Assembly (NCBI GenBank): GCA_037349315.1
Contig: JBAIAC010000023.1
Coordinates: 36,432,501-36,496,500, forward strand
DNA length: 64,000 nt
Direction of reading: 5' to 3'
Source: Chelydra serpentina
Lineage: Eukaryota; Chordata; Testudines; Chelydridae
The notes under the pieces were generated by a model. The model had not been told where the DNA came from. It worked only from the letters and a program-made list of their open reading frames with translations, and did not search any database. Position 1 is the first letter of the stretch; every line of letters begins with the position of its first letter. The position numbers were made by a program, and so were the translations under genes. Shown here in pieces: positions 42,847 to 52,148 of this stretch.

Positions 42847-44127
42847 TGTAGAAAAATATCTGAATTAAGTATCTTTATGAATCTTTATGATGTTGCATTG
42901 TGTTATTTTGTATTAAGTATCTTTCTGTATTAAGCACAGGCGCTGACTTCTGGCGGCGCCCATGGGTGCCGTCGCCCGGCGTCACACCAGGCCCCCGCCC
43001 CCGACGCCGGGTGACATTGCGTGGCCCCGCCCCGACGCTGGGCCCCGACGCCGGGCGACGTTGCGTCGGCGGCGGGGCCCCGTGACGTCATCCGGTGTCA
43101 GGGGCGGGGCCCCGCCACCGACAAAACGTCGCCCGGCGTCGGGGGCGGGGCCCCGCAACATCGCCCAGTGCTGCGGTAAGCTAGGCGCGGGCCCCAGGGC
43201 TGGCGGGGAGCTGGGCGCGGGCCCCGGTGTTGGCAGGGAGCTGCCGGTGGGTGCTGAGCACCCACCAATTTTTACCCGTGGGTGCTCCAGCCCCCGGAGC
43301 ACCCACGGAGTCGGCGCCTATGAACTATTAAGTATCTTTATGATGTTGCATTGTGTTATTTTGTATTTCATATGACTTGGCATTGTGCCTCTCTATTTTC
43401 ATACAATTTTGTATTAGATCCCTATATAGAAAACTTGTAGAAAACTTTGTATCAGATGTTATAGCCCTGAAGGATAGTATAGTTAAAGTAGAAGAAAAAT
43501 GTGTTTTTGCCAGGAGTAGAATCAGATCTTCCCCCACTCTGTAATCAATTGCCCTGTTGACTGAATGAGGTGTGAATGAGGAAGGTGTGGAAGGCAGCAC
43601 CTCCAGACAGCTGCAACAGTTGGTGAGGGGATGGGAGCCAGATCCAAGGACAATACAACTTGTCAAGTGGGCTCAATAAAGAAGAGCAGACATACTGACG
43701 GTGTTGGGGGTTAGAAGCCAGCACCTTCTTTGAGACACTACCCAAAAAGAAGCAGCCCAAAGGACCAATGAATACAGACTTAGATTTTGAATCTGGGATA
43801 GATTTGCATGAGAGGGAAGCTGCTATAAAAGTGAGGTGTCTGGCAGAAGACCCTGGGTCTCGTCTTGTCACCATCGGAGCATCGATCCGGATCGGCAGAA
43901 GCCCGGCTCCACCGGCCCATCTAACTCACCTGGCCAGTGAAGTTAAGGGGAGCAACCAGTTGGTAACAACAGCAAGACGGAGTGTGTTTGTGTGTTTGAG
44001 TGCATGAGTCTGATATATATATCATATGCATATGCTAGAGTATTAATTAATACCTGTATTACTAATAAATGTGGCATTTTGCCTTAATCCCCCTGAAAAG
44101 ATCCTGTATAGTACTTTGAGTATAACA
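42847..44127 (+). mobile_element. Solo LTR inside a MITE, with a hAT insertion
   Basis: The proposed start is TGTAGAAAAATATC and the end GAGTATAACA, with CAAA on both sides (42843-42846 and 44128-44131). The flanks rejoin into a 'cacttaggagcc...aaagtccca' MITE, supporting the boundaries. The TATA box TATAAAA is at about 43825, and the poly(A) signal AATAAA is at about 44065, giving a U3-R-U5 layout. The 5' part has a tandem 38-bp unit (see finding). About 390 bp at 42935-43325 is a later hAT insertion. No internal genes present. Confidence 0.65.
42935..43325 (+). mobile_element. GC-rich hAT-like element, second copy of the 41845 family
   Basis: The left end CACAGGCGCTGACTTCTGG and the right end CGGAGTCGGCGCCTATG match the 41845 element. 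Its tandem array is shorter and more irregular. GGTAAGC is at 43175-43181 and the GGTGGGTGCTGAGCACCCACC hairpin at about 43245-43265. TATTAAG is directly repeated at 42928-42934 and 43326-43332, but this word also occurs in the host's tandem unit, so it is weak as a target duplication. Confidence 0.78.
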
Positions 44128-44280
44128 CAAAGTCCCACTAAAAGTCAACAAGACTTTGGCTCCTAAGTGATTTAGGCATTTTTGAAAGTTTAGGCTTTTA
44201 AGTTCCTTCAGTTCCTTTTACTTTACCCTAGAAGCCTAATTTTAAGCACCTAGATTTGAAAATTTGGATCTGTGTCTTTT
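44128..44280. repeat. Right part of the MITE that hosts the LTR
   Basis: 'aaagtcccactaaaagtcaacaagactttggctcctaagtgatttaggcattttt' continues the left part at about 42820-42846 ('atctaagtcacttaggagcc'). Confidence 0.55.
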
Positions 44281-44475
44281 ACAAGTTTGAGACTGTCACT
44301 GCTTAATGAATCATACATAATGATAATTAGAAAGCAGAATCCAGAAATGTTTTACAGGTGTGCAAGAGAATAATTGGAGTCCACACGAGCTGCCATGTTT
44401 CTGTTGGCTAGAAACACCTGCGAATGGACAAAAGATTGTACACTATTGCAATTAATATTCTACAGTGTGCCTGTG

Positions 44476-44575
44476 TTTCATAGAATTCATCGATTCCAGG
44501 TCAGAAGGGACTACTGTGATCATCTAGTCTGACCTCCTGTGTATCACAGACCACAGAACTTCCCCAGTGAGAAAG
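44476..44575 (-). mobile_element. CR1 LINE 3'-tail fragment
   Basis: 'catagaattcatcgattccaggtcagaagggactactgtgatcatctagtctgacctcctgtgta' is the plus-strand image of the CR1 tail; no coding part. Confidence 0.85.
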
Positions 44576-44628
44576 AGCAACTTGATAGCAGGCAGAGCAG
44601 TGTGCTGGCTTTTTTAACAGGTTATAGG

Positions 44629-45275
44629 TAAGGCTCCATGTTTGTCACGGAGGTCACGGATTCCATGACTTTTCCGTGACCTCCGTGACTTCTGCAGCAG
44701 CTTGTGGGCCTGGCCTCAGAGCTGCCTGAGCAGCTCAGGCAGCCCCTGGGCTAGTCACACCGCTGCAGTCTCCCCCCCCCCGCCAGCAGCGCAGGAGTTT
44801 GGGGGGGGGCTCAGGGCTGGGGGTTGGGGTGCGGAGCGGTGCTTACTTGGGGGGGGGGTTCCCCAGAAGGGCGACAGGAACGCCCCTCCCTCCGCTCTTA
44901 GCTCCACATGCTGCCTCTGCCCGCTGGCACCGCCCCCACAGCTCCCATTGGCCATGGTTCCCAGCCAATGGGAACTGCGGGGCAGAGGGAGCACGTGTAG
45001 CTCAGGAGCCAGGTAGGGAGCCTGCTCCAGCCCCACCAACCCTCCCCCCATCACCCACAGCGTCCCCCAGGCCACGCCCCCCAAGCACCCATGGCACGCC
45101 CCCCGGGCCACGCCTCCCCCCCAAGGCCCGTCCCCCTGAGCTGCCCCTCCCGCAAGTTTTAGTCAAGGGTATATAGTAAAAGTCCCGAACAGGTCATGGG
45201 CAGTAAACAAAAATTCATGGCCCGTGACCTGTCTATGACTTTTTACTAAAAATGCCTGGGACTAAAACGGCCTTA
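44629..45275. mobile_element. hAT element (TAAGGC...GCCTTA) with exact 8-bp TSD and hairpin ends
   Basis: The 647-bp element starts TAAGGCTCC and ends GGCCTTA. It is flanked by exact GTTATAGG (44621-44628 and 45276-45283). Next to the left TIR a perfect 17-bp hairpin pairs GTCACGGAGGTCACGGA (44644-44660) with its complement at 44673-44689. The right side has a longer imperfect hairpin (45182-45238). The GC-rich interior holds an inverted CCAAT pair (ATTGG 44947-44951, CCAAT 44965-44969) and minus-strand GTAAGC at 44841-44846. No transposase is present. Confidence 0.93.
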
Positions 45276-45283
45276 GTTATAGG

Positions 45284-45350
45284 GCCTGCTCAAAGCCCAT
45301 TTGAGTCAATTGAAAGATTCCCCTTGGCTTCAGTAAGTTTTGGATCAGGC
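45284..45350. repeat. Palindromic MITE (GCCTGCTCAAAGCCC / GGATCAGGC)
   Basis: 'gcctgctcaaagcccatttgagtcaattg' is mirrored by 'cttcagtaagttttggatcaggc'. It abuts the hAT duplication. Confidence 0.5.
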
Positions 45351-45855
45351 TATATTGCATTTTAAACTGATTTTATTGACACTATTACAAGAATGTATGT
45401 GTGTAATGTTCTGCCTTTGTTTTCAATAACATCTTATTATCTAGGTATAGTTCCACCCTCACCTAGATTTAAATATCAATTGGATACGAACGATATGTTA
45501 GGGGTGAGTCTATATTTTTTATTCTGAAATAATGAATTGTTGATTCCCATTTCTTTTCAGAGTGGCCTACGTTCTGTGCTGTACTTGAACTCTCACTCCT
45601 TGGAACCTTTCCTATGGGAAATGCTGATTTGTTAATAAGCTCCCGGTGATTGATCTGCGATCCTTCAAGGTGATGGTCAAATTGCCTCCCTCTGATAAAA
45701 TCTATTTTAAAAAACCAGCTTTACCAAGGAAATGTCTTTATAATCAGTGTCAGGCATCCCTTCACTTAACACGAATCCTTGCACTAATAAGATTAACACT
45801 GATATTGCACTTTATGTGTTCAAATTGCTGTAAAACATTAACTAATCTATCTGCA
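45351..45855. other. Unclassified sequence, no gene seen
   Basis: AT-rich, with one 89-codon plus-strand frame from 45646 lacking motifs. Confidence 0.4.
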
Positions 45856-45859
45856 CCGC

Positions 45860-46025
45860 ACTCTCATTATCCCATGAGAGATAGGCAAGATTATCTCCAT
45901 TGTACTGTCAGGTAAACTGAGGCAGAGTAAAATTATTTGGCCAAGATCAGCAACCCAGTGGCAGAGACAGGGCTAGAACACAGGCGCTCAGAGCTCCTAT
46001 TCCTGCACTCATCTGTCTTGTGCAA
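45860..46025 (-). repeat. MIR-like SINE
   Basis: 'ctgtcaggtaaactgaggcagagtaaaattatttggccaagatcagcaacccagtggcagagacagggctagaacac' is the reverse MIR layout. Confidence 0.75.
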
Positions 46026-46029
46026 TATA

Positions 46030-46605
46030 CTTTCCTCCAGCTTGTAACCCGGATCAGTAATTTACTTTCACTGTAAAACACAAGTTTTGTTAATGCCATA
46101 GATGGAATGATGATGATTAATGTTTTCGGGGCAGGAGACTGAGGGCCAAGTTCTATTAGCAAATTAAATTCTCAGCAAGGTTATGTCTCTTTCTGTGAGT
46201 GACATTCATTCAGACTGAAACCAAATTCTGCCAGTGTTCTCCATCCCCGCTGCTGAAAGTGAACTGAGATGGTTTTGAAAAATAGTAAAAACTTGCTTGC
46301 AAGATCCCATAAAAAGGTAGGGGAAAGTATGTGTGTTTGAACATATTAGGTCCTCTGCAGCCTAAATCTGACATGGCCTCTGCTACTTGCATGCGCTACG
46401 GTACTTCTCTTGTACCCAAAGTCTGCAGCTTCTCTATGGTTTGTTCCTTTCTTTTATTCCTTGAGCACCCCAAATGCCAGCTTCTTTTTTAAAAGTACAA
46501 ATTGATACATATTTGGGCCAAATTCAGAGGGTCATTTAAGCAAGGGTAATTTACACCTTCTTTCAGGCCTCCCCAGCATGTGCTTACAACACCTGTGATT
46601 CCCTG
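46030..46605. other. Mostly unclassified; MITE edge near 46515
   Basis: 'gggccaaattcagagggtcatttaagc' near 46513 resembles the TIR of the 40617 MITE; no partner end was found. Confidence 0.4.
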
Positions 46606-46610
46606 TAGAC

Positions 46611-46921
46611 CAGGGGTCGGCAACCTTTCAGAAGTGGTGTGCCGAGTCTTCATTTATTCACTCTAATTTAAGGTTTCGCGTGCCAGTAATACATTTTAAC
46701 GTTTTTAGAAGGTCTCTTTCTATAAGTCTTTAATATATAACTAAACTACTGTTGTATGTAAAGTAAATAAGGTTTTAAAAATGTTTAAGAAGCTTCATTT
46801 AAAATTAAATTAAAATGCAGAGCCCCCCGGACCGGTGGCCAAGACCCGGGCAGTGTGAGTGCCATTGAAAATCAGCTCATGTGCCGCCTTTGGCACGCGT
46901 GCCATAGGTTGCCTACCCCTT
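46611..46921. mobile_element. hAT element (CAGGGGTCGGCAACC) with exact 8-bp TSD
   Basis: The 311-bp element begins CAGGGGTCGGCAACCTTTC and ends GGTTGCCTACCCCTT, an imperfect TIR. It is flanked by exact CTGTAGAC (46603-46610 and 46922-46929). The interior is AT-rich at the left and has 'ccccccggaccggtggcc' at the right. The CAGGGGTCGGCAACC ends are typical of Charlie-like hATs. No transposase. Confidence 0.93.
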
Positions 46922-46929
46922 CTGTAGAC

Positions 46930-47702
46930 TCTCCAGGACTGATTCTAGGTTGAATGTGGAAAGCAAATGCTGCAGCTCCAGGGGCAGGTAATTCTGGTGT
47001 CACTCCGTTGCACACTCCTGAAGCCCACAAATGCAGACAGGCACTGATTTGTGTAAAGGAGAGGAGTCCAAGGTATGGGCCACACCCTCAATCCCCTCAG
47101 TTCATTTCCTTGTCTCTGCAGAACAGCTCCTTGCCGTGCTTGTCAGGTCATTGCTGCTTCAGGAATGTGGAGAACACCACAACGGTGACAGTTGCAGGTA
47201 TGTGAGAATAAGGACAAGCTCAGCCATACTCTGGAGACTCCTGACCCCACCAAGCCCAAGGTGCTCTTAGGTAACAGCCAAGCACCTTGCAGTACAATCA
47301 TTCCGGACAAGGCAGGAAGCCCCTCTGCTGTGAGCCCAGGGACCCAGAGAGTGAGAACCTGGACTGGGAGCTACCGCGTACATTACTGGGAGCACAGGAT
47401 CTCTGTAGGGGAACCTGGGATCCCAATACAGCTGGGAACTCGACAATGGACACAGCAGCTGAACTGGTTCTGTGGCAAGGAAAGGAGGAGGGATTGGGGG
47501 ACAAGGAACCCACTTTCTGCAGCAAGCCAGCAGAATGTAACATATGCTGATAGGAATTGATTTTCTGTGCTTGGGTCTGGGAGAAGAAATTTCTGTGTCC
47601 TTCTGAAATCTGCCATTACTATTTCTAAAAGGGCAGTACAGCGTTGCATGAGGGTGAGTGTATTTGACTCCCATGGCCTGCCAGTACCCTTTCCCTCCAC
47701 AG
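46930..47702. other. Unclassified sequence, no gene seen
   Basis: Open frames of 80-135 codons on several frames overlap without motifs. Possibly an old LTR or DNA transposon body, but no ends are seen. Confidence 0.35.
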
Positions 47703-47704
47703 CC

Positions 47705-48794
47705 TAAGCAGCAACTGGGCTGGGGCAGAGGGATGGGGTGGGGGGGGGTGTAAGGGCTCCCGCTGTGGGTGCGGGTTCTGGGTGGGGCTGGAGATGAGGG
47801 GTTTGAGGTGTAGGAGGGTGCTGTGGGCTGGGATCGAGGGGTTCGTAGGTCGGGAGGGGGATCAGGGCTGGAACAAGGAGTTGGGGCGCAGGAGGGGGTA
47901 CCAGTTCTGAGCAGTGCTTACCTCAGGTGGCTCCCAGAAGCAGCAGCATGTCCCCCCTCCAGCTCCTACGTGGCCAGGAGGCTCTACATGCTGTCCCGTC
48001 TGCAGGCCCCGGACCCGCAGCTCCCTAAGGCCCCGCCTCCTGCCCCGCCCCTTCCCCAAGGCCCTGTCCCTGCTCACTACATTCCCCCTCCCTCCGTACC
48101 TCACTCTCCTGCACCTTAACTCATTTTCATTGGTCTGGGGCAAGGGCTTGGGGTGTAGGAGGGGGTGAGGGCTCTTACTGGGGGTGCAGGCTCCAGGGTG
48201 GGGCCAGAAATGACGGGTTCAGGGTGCAGGAGGGGGCTCTGGTCTGGGGCATGGGGTTGGGGTGCAGGGGGGCTGAGGGCTCTGGGCTGGGGGTGCAGGC
48301 TCTGGGGTGGGGTAGGGATGAGGGGTTTGGGGTGCAGGAGGCTGCTCTGGGTTGGGGGGGATCAGGGGTGGGGCAGGGGGTTTGGGCTCAGGTTTGGGGT
48401 GTGGTCTTACCTCAGGCGGCTCCTGGTCAGCGGCACAGCGGGGCGGGGCTAAGGCAGGCTGCCTGCCTGTCCTGGCACTGCACTGTGCATGCCCTGGAAG
48501 CAGCCAGCAGGTCCAGGTCCTAGGCGGGGGGCCAGGAGGCTCCATGTGCCCCTCTTGCCCGCAGGGCACCACCATCCCCATCTCCCATTGGCTAGGAACC
48601 AGCCAATGGGAGTGCCGAGCCGGTGCTTGGGGCAGGGGCAGCACACGGAGCCCTGTGGCCCACCCGCTGTACGCTTCTGGGGCACAGTGTGGTGCCAGCC
48701 AGGAGAGGCAGGGACTAGCCTTCCTTGGCGCTGCTGACCGGAGTCCCTTTTCGACCGGGTGTTTCAATCGTAAGCCGGACACCCGGTCACCCTA
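47705..48794 (-). mobile_element. Large GC-rich hAT-like module with duplicated body
   Basis: The right end 'ccggacacccggtcacccta' (to 48794) is an inverted TAGGGTGACC terminus like those at 1322 and 4679. The left end is missing. Two similar blocks of 'ggggtgcaggaggg' / 'gatgaggggtttggggtg' sequence occur at about 47745-47950 and 48145-48450, each ending in a minus-strand donor-like GGTAAG (47917-47922 and 48406-48411). An inverted CCAAT pair is at 48587-48607. The overlapping 78-191 codon frames are compositional. Orientation is given with the CCAAT-to-donor order on the minus strand. Confidence 0.65.
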
Positions 48795-48987
48795 CCTCAA
48801 ATACAGAGGAAGGAGGAATGGAAACATGAGGTGTGTTTCCATCTCCAGCAGCAGATCTTTAGCTGGGCTCGTCTTGTTAACTTTAAAGGCACTTGCACAT
48901 GCAAAGAAGCATTGTGCATCGATCTGATAGTGTAACTCTAGCACTTTACAGCTTTTTGAGGCTTTTTCTTTCACCAAACTCTCTGTG

Positions 48988-49640
48988 GGGATAGAGTCAT
49001 AGCAATTTAGGCCTGGAATGGCCCTCAAGAGATCACCAAGTCCAGCCCACTGCACTAAGGCAGGATCAAGTAAACCTAGACCACCCCGGACAGGTGTTTA
49101 TCTGACCAGTCCTTAAAACCCTCCAATGATGGGGATTCGACAACCACCCATGGAAGCCTATTCCAGAGGTTAACTACCCTTACAGTTAGGAAGTTTTTCC
49201 TAATATCTAATCTAAATCTCCCTTGCTGCAGATAAGCCCCATTATGTCTCGTCCTACCTTCACTGAAGGCAATTGATGGACACTGAAGGCAATCGATCAC
49301 TGTCCTCTTTCTAACAGCCCTTAACGTATTTAAAGATTATCAGGTCTCCCCTCAGTTTCTGAAGACTAAACATGCCCAATTTTTTAAATATTTCCTCAGA
49401 GGTCATCATTTTGTTGCTCTTCTTTGGACTGTCTCCCATTTATTCGTATCTATCTTAAAGTGTGACACCCAGAACTGGAAACAGTTGTCCAGCTGAGGCC
49501 TCATCCTATTGCCGAGTAGAATGGGACAGTTACTTCCCATGCCTTACCTGTGACACTCCTCTTAATACAAGAATGATATTAGCCTTTTTCACAACTGCAT
49601 CAAAATTGTTGGCTCATATTCAGTTATTCAGTTTGTGGTG
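48988..49640 (-). mobile_element. CR1 LINE, 3' ~650 bp
   Basis: Minus-strand ORF2 pieces include GRTRHNGAYLQQGRFRLDIR and VNLWNRLPWVVVESPSLEGF (49076-49300), followed by a tail 'ccattccaggcctaaattgctatgactc'. The right part (49380-49640) still reads as the KCFQFWVSH-like region but is out of frame. A local duplication near 49260-49300 repeats 'cactgaaggcaat'. 5'-truncated. Confidence 0.93.
49076..49300 (-). pseudogene. CR1 ORF2 C-terminal remnant
   Basis: A 74-codon frame with NLWNRLPWVVVESPSLEGFK, the C-terminal signature of CR1 ORF2. It is isolated from the rest of the ORF by frameshifts. Confidence 0.8.
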
Positions 49641-50238
49641 GCTGGACTCTTTCAACATCTGTTTTGCAGTCTCAGAAATGGATTTAAACCCTTTGGGGGA
49701 TATGAAAAGGATACTATTTGGAAAGGGCCTGCTAGAGGCAAGGTAGATAAAAGAATAAACTAAGTTTAGCCCTTCAAAGGTTTGATTTCTTTCAGGAAAC
49801 AGTTTACTTCAAGCATACGGCAAGTCCACAAATGAGAAAGGCAGCAGTTGTGATGCTTCTATGGTGCACTAGATGGCACTGGCACTAGATATATTGGCCG
49901 AAGACAAGTCATTTCTAGCAAACAAGAATTGGAAGAGCCCCCAGCACCAGAAAAAGATTAAAGATTGAAGCCCAGTAGGAAAGACGTCCTGTACTTGTCT
50001 GGCAGAACTGCTGCCAGCAAGAAGAAATCTGAAGCTATAATTGTTTTATCACAAATGTCAAACATAACTGATGCCCATGTATGATACAGCCTCACAACTG
50101 GGGTAGGTCTAGATTCTCTCCCTGGGACATGCTTCCATCAGCCACATCCCACATTCACTGAAACAGCAAGTGAGAATGACCTTTTGAAAAACAAGCACTG
50201 CCCCGGCTATTTACAATTTATGGCTCTGTCTTCTTTGC
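49641..50238. other. Unclassified sequence, no gene seen
   Basis: No named repeat. Contains 'tggtgcactagatggcactggcactagat'. Confidence 0.4.
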
Positions 50239-50239
50239 A

Positions 50240-50520
50240 AAAAAGGTATGCTTTTAGATTGAAATAGCTAACTCAGTATATCTACCTTGATGTTAAATCC
50301 ACGTGGAGACAAGTGACTGTAGTTTTTAACCTCTCTGTCGCTAATCAAGGTCAATCCCAGGTGGAGGTATAGGGTTGATATATAGGTATAGGTAAAAAAA
50401 ATCACCTGTGCCTTGTCTGCACTGGGACCTGACATTGAGATAACCATCTCGAGTTAGCTATCTCATGTAAAAACACACCCCTTTTTGCAGTGAAGTCATA
50501 GGGTAGAATTTTCAATTTCA
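50240..50520. repeat. MITE fragments, host of the Penelope insertion
   Basis: 'agctaactcagtatatctacc' and 'gagttagctatctcatgtaaaaacacacccc' suggest the 'gttaact' MITE class. Diverged; ends uncertain. Confidence 0.4.
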
Positions 50521-50580
50521 ATATTCAATAGAAGCGACAAAGGGTCCTGTGGCACCTTATAGACTAACAGAGGTATTGAA

Positions 50581-50620
50581 GCATAAGCTTTCGTGGGTCA
50601 ATACCCACTTCTTCGGATGC
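50581..50620 (-). ncRNA. Hammerhead-ribozyme-like motif in Penelope 3' region
   Basis: On the minus strand GCAT, then CCGAAGA, then a stem GTGGGT/ACCCAC with a short loop, then CGAAA, then GCTTATGC. This is the order of a hammerhead core (CUGANGA, stem II, GAAA), with one change from the consensus (CUG to CCG). The outer GCAT/ATGC pair. Hammerhead motifs are known in Penelope-like elements. This copy may be inactive because of the core change. Confidence 0.5.
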
Positions 50621-50695
50621 AAGCAATGGAAATGTCCAGGGGCAGATATAAATGTGCAGGGAAGATTCAGGCTAGAGATAACGAGGTAAGCTTAA

Positions 50696-51085
50696 TCAGG
50701 GAGGGTGAGGCCTTCTTCTAGCAGTTGAGGTGTGAACACCAAGGGAGGAGAAACTGCTTTTGTAGTTGGCTAGCCATTCATAGTCTTTGTTTAGTCCTGA
50801 GCTGATGGTGTCAAATTTGCAAATGAACTGAAGCTCTACAGTTTCTCTTTGGAGCCTGGTCCTGAAGTTTTTTTGCTGCGGGATGGCTACCTTTAAGTCT
50901 GCAATTGTGTGTCCAGGGAGGTTGAAGTGTTCTCCTACAGGCTTTTGTATATTGGCATTCCTTATATCTGATTTGTGTCCATTTATCCTTTTGCGTAAGG
51001 ACTGTCCAGTTTGACCGATGTACATAGCAGAGGGGCATTGCTGGCATATTATGGCATATATTACATTGGTGGATGTGCAGGTGAA
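50696..51085 (-). pseudogene. GIY-YIG endonuclease remnant of Penelope-like element
   Basis: On the minus strand a continuous frame reads CTSTNVIYAIICQQC, then MYIGQTGQSLRKRINGHKSD, then PVGEHFNLPGH. These are the Cys-bearing linker and GIY-YIG core (the second half, YIG, with the Arg-containing LRKRINGH helix) of Penelope endonucleases. The frame stays open to about 50696, including FRTRLQRETVELQFICKF, which is the conserved C-terminal part. The C-terminal half of the protein is therefore nearly intact although the RT is gone. Confidence 0.9.
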
Positions 51086-51244
51086 TGAACCGGTGATGGT
51101 GTGGCTGATCTGGTTAGGTCCTGTGATGGTGTTCCTGGTGTAGATATGTGGGCAAAGTTGGCATCAAGGTTTGTTGCATGGCTTGGTTCCTGAGTTAGAG
51201 TTATTATGGTGCGGTGTGTAGTTGCTGGTAAATTCAATAGAATT

Positions 51245-51475
51245 TCTATGTCATTTAGAAGCCTAAGCCTCATTTTCGAAAGTGACTTAGGCACCTAACT
51301 TGCTTAGGTGCTTTTGTAAATCTCACCAGGTGCCTATCTGCATCTTTAGGCACCTAAATACCTTTGTAAATCTGTCCCCGAGTGCCTAATTCCCATTGAC
51401 TTCAAGTGTGCTATTGACATCAAAGTGCCTAAATTAAGTCACTTTAATTAGGCTCCTAAGTCACATACACTGTTA
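51245..51475. repeat. MITE (CCTAAGTCACTTTAATTAGG type)
   Basis: 'gtgacttaggcacctaacttgcttaggtgctttt' and 'gtcactttaattaggctcctaagtcac' with 'attcccattgacttcaagtg' in the middle. It is the right side of the sequence that received the Penelope insertion. Confidence 0.5.
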
Positions 51476-51477
51476 GA

Positions 51478-51745
51478 TTTATAGACTTTAAGGCCAGATG
51501 GGACAATACAAGATCATCTAGTCTAACCTCCTGCACATTACAGGCCTCAGAATCTCACCCACTCACTCCTATAATAGGCCCATAACCTCTGGCTGAGTTA
51601 CTGAAGTCCCCAAATCTTGATTTAAAGACTTCATGTTACAGAGAATTTTACTCTAGTTCAAACCAGCAAGTTACTCGTGCCCCACACTGCAGAGGAAGGT
51701 GAAAAAACTCCAGGATCTGTGCCAATCTGACCTTTTGAAAATTTT
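51478..51745 (-). mobile_element. CR1 LINE 3'-end fragment
   Basis: 'tttatagactttaaggccagatgggacaatacaagatcatctagtctaacctcctgcacattacaggcc' is the plus-strand image of a CR1 tail; it continues to about 51745 through 3' UTR-like sequence. Confidence 0.8.
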
Positions 51746-52030
51746 ACCCCTGGTCTAGAAGAGCAATGCTGTCCCATCCCTGGAGTTCAAATTGTGTTTC
51801 TTCCATTTTTATTATAAACCCAACTGCCATTTTTATGATAAAACCCAGTCAAGTACCAGCTGTTTTAATATCTAGTATACATATGTTCCTGTCTGAAATG
51901 CCACTAGACGTACCCAAATCTAGGGGAGGAAATATTTAATTGTTTGAGTTCTAATTTCCTAAGATATACAGTGTACATTATTGCTTATATCCAAGGGAGA
52001 AATGGGGCTAGTGCAAAGCACTGGAAATAG
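51746..52030. other. Unclassified sequence, no gene seen
   Basis: AT-rich; nothing recognised. Confidence 0.4.
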
Positions 52031-52035
52031 GAACA

Positions 52036-52148
52036 TTTGGGCTCTACACTCATCTCTGCCACTGACTCACACTATAACCTTGGACAAGTCACTTGGCCTC
52101 TCTGTACCTCAGTTTACCCATGTGTAACATGCACCATAATCATTCATA
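52036..52148 (+). repeat. MIR-like SINE fragment
   Basis: 'tctctgccactgactcacactataaccttggacaagtcacttggcctctctgtacctcagtttaccc' is the MIR core in forward orientation. Confidence 0.75.

Larger units (their letters stand above)
50534..51231 (-). mobile_element. Penelope-like element, 5'-truncated, with 11-bp target duplication
   Basis: The element lies between exact ATTCAATAGAA duplications (50523-50533 and 51232-51242). On the minus strand it carries the end of a Penelope ORF with a GIY-YIG endonuclease (see separate entry). A 3' region follows with a hammerhead-like motif (50581-50620) and the terminal 'gttagtctataaggtgccacaggaccctttgtcgcttc'. The RT is missing through 5' truncation. Penelope-like elements retain reverse transcriptase plus GIY-YIG and are a distinct class of retroelement. 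Confidence 0.92.

Noticed and set aside
48219..48927. 187- and 191-codon frames on both strands
   Set aside because: They lie in the GC-rich hAT-like module with duplicated low-complexity 'ggggtgcagg' blocks; compositional.
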